Shown: positions 33,654 to 33,857 of the stretch, in pieces | Position numbering within the stretch: position 1 is the stretch's first letter | How the letters are laid out: every line of letters begins with the position of its first letter | Position numbers and translations under genes: made by a program | Assembly (NCBI GenBank): GCA_003851245.1 | Contig: BHEP01000032.1 | Coordinates: forward strand, 1 to 33,857 | DNA: 33,857 nucleotides | DNA from: Bacteroidales bacterium | GTDB taxonomy: Bacteria > Bacteroidota > Bacteroidia > Bacteroidales > Azobacteroidaceae | Direction of reading: 5' to 3' | The notes under the pieces: generated by a model | What the model was told of the DNA's origin: nothing | Seen by the model: only the letters and a program-made list of their open reading frames with translations | Databases searched by the model: none

Positions 33654-33857
33654 TCAAAAGTACAACATTTTTTTTACGATACCGTTTTTTTTATGATACC
33701 ATTTTTTTATGAGTAATTCTACCTTACTATAAATAGATTTTTTGCAGCGTCGATCAATGCCTTTTTGCCTATGATTATCCCTAATATTCATTTGTTCCAG
33801 ACATATATCGACTTCTTTTTGTGCCCCAAATAGCGTGGCAATCACCAATAAAAGTAT
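33654..33857 (-). CDS. Possible 3' end of a gene entering from the right edge
   Basis: One minus-strand frame stays open from the window edge to TGA at 33654-33656 (67 codons). It starts with a hydrophobic stretch (LLLVIATLFGAQ) and becomes Lys-rich. The end lies over a tandem T-rich repeat (33676-33711) and over the DUF4153 -7 box. Composition in this AT-rich stretch makes a chance frame possible; no family is recognised. Confidence 0.25.
   Translation of the reverse strand: MLLLVIATLFGAQKEVDICLEQMNIRDNHRQKGIDRRCKKSIYSKVELLIKKWYHKKNGIVKKMLYF
33655..33662 (-). promoter_or_regulatory. -7 element of the DUF4153 promoter
   Basis: The minus strand reads TACTTTTG, a match to TAnnTTTG, 33 bp upstream of ATG 33621. 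No -33 TTG is clear at the right distance. Confidence 0.45.

Overview
The window looks like a chromosomal segment of a low-GC Bacteroidota, probably Bacteroidales. The evidence is a SusC/SusD pair, a mannobiose epimerase/mannosylglucose phosphorylase pathway of the Bacteroides type, several promoters with the Bacteroidota -7 element TAnnTTTG, start codons mostly without Shine-Dalgarno sequences, and a C-terminal Phe on the SusC barrel. I recognised no rRNA, tRNA, CRISPR array or transposase.

Layout. 1-970: 5' end of a TPR-like gene leaving the left edge, then a decayed hipBA toxin-antitoxin remnant. 974-5238: sbcD-sbcC, an overlapping pair for DNA end/hairpin processing. 5239-6996: convergent AAA-ATPase/PD-(D/E)XK protein of the multicopy Bacteroidota type. 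Related palindromic repeats in opposite orientation (831-858 and 7023-7050) bracket these three genes. 7154-13171: a heavy-metal efflux operon (small His/Cys-rich secreted protein, periplasmic adaptor, CusA/CzcA-type RND pump, TolC-family channel).

13179-18285 (minus) and 24107-31183 (plus) are two arms of one beta-mannan utilisation locus. The minus arm reads GH26 mannanase, GH130 mannosylglucose phosphorylase, GPH sugar symporter, AGE-family (cellobiose/mannobiose) 2-epimerase. The plus arm has an AraC regulator, then SusC, SusD and a surface lipoprotein. Proposed flow: mannan is bound and cut at the surface, oligosaccharides enter through SusCD, the symporter brings mannobiose to the cytoplasm, the epimerase makes mannosyl-glucose, and GH130 phosphorolyses it to mannose-1-phosphate and glucose. 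The GH26 and susC promoters carry the same operator: two direct half-sites 21 bp apart, ending 21 bp before the -7 box.

The two arms are separated by about 5.4 kb of unrelated genes (rmuC, tag, a membrane protein, a winged-helix regulator, creD). Broken copies of the locus flank this block: a copy of the araC promoter and first 17-18 codons on the left (18415-18557), and a 155-bp copy of GH26 internal sequence on the right (23946-24100). The block therefore appears to have been inserted into an ancestral divergent GH26/araC locus. 31235-33657 holds a secreted DsrE-like protein and a DUF4153 membrane protein; a possible gene end lies at the right edge.

The strongest non-standard signals are the shared operator, the insertion scar with captured araC promoter, a 100-bp inverted-repeat element before the GH130 gene, a 73-residue tandem duplication inside rmuC, and a 55-bp stray rmuC copy. 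I saw no convincing new multi-gene system; the novelty lies in regulation and locus history.
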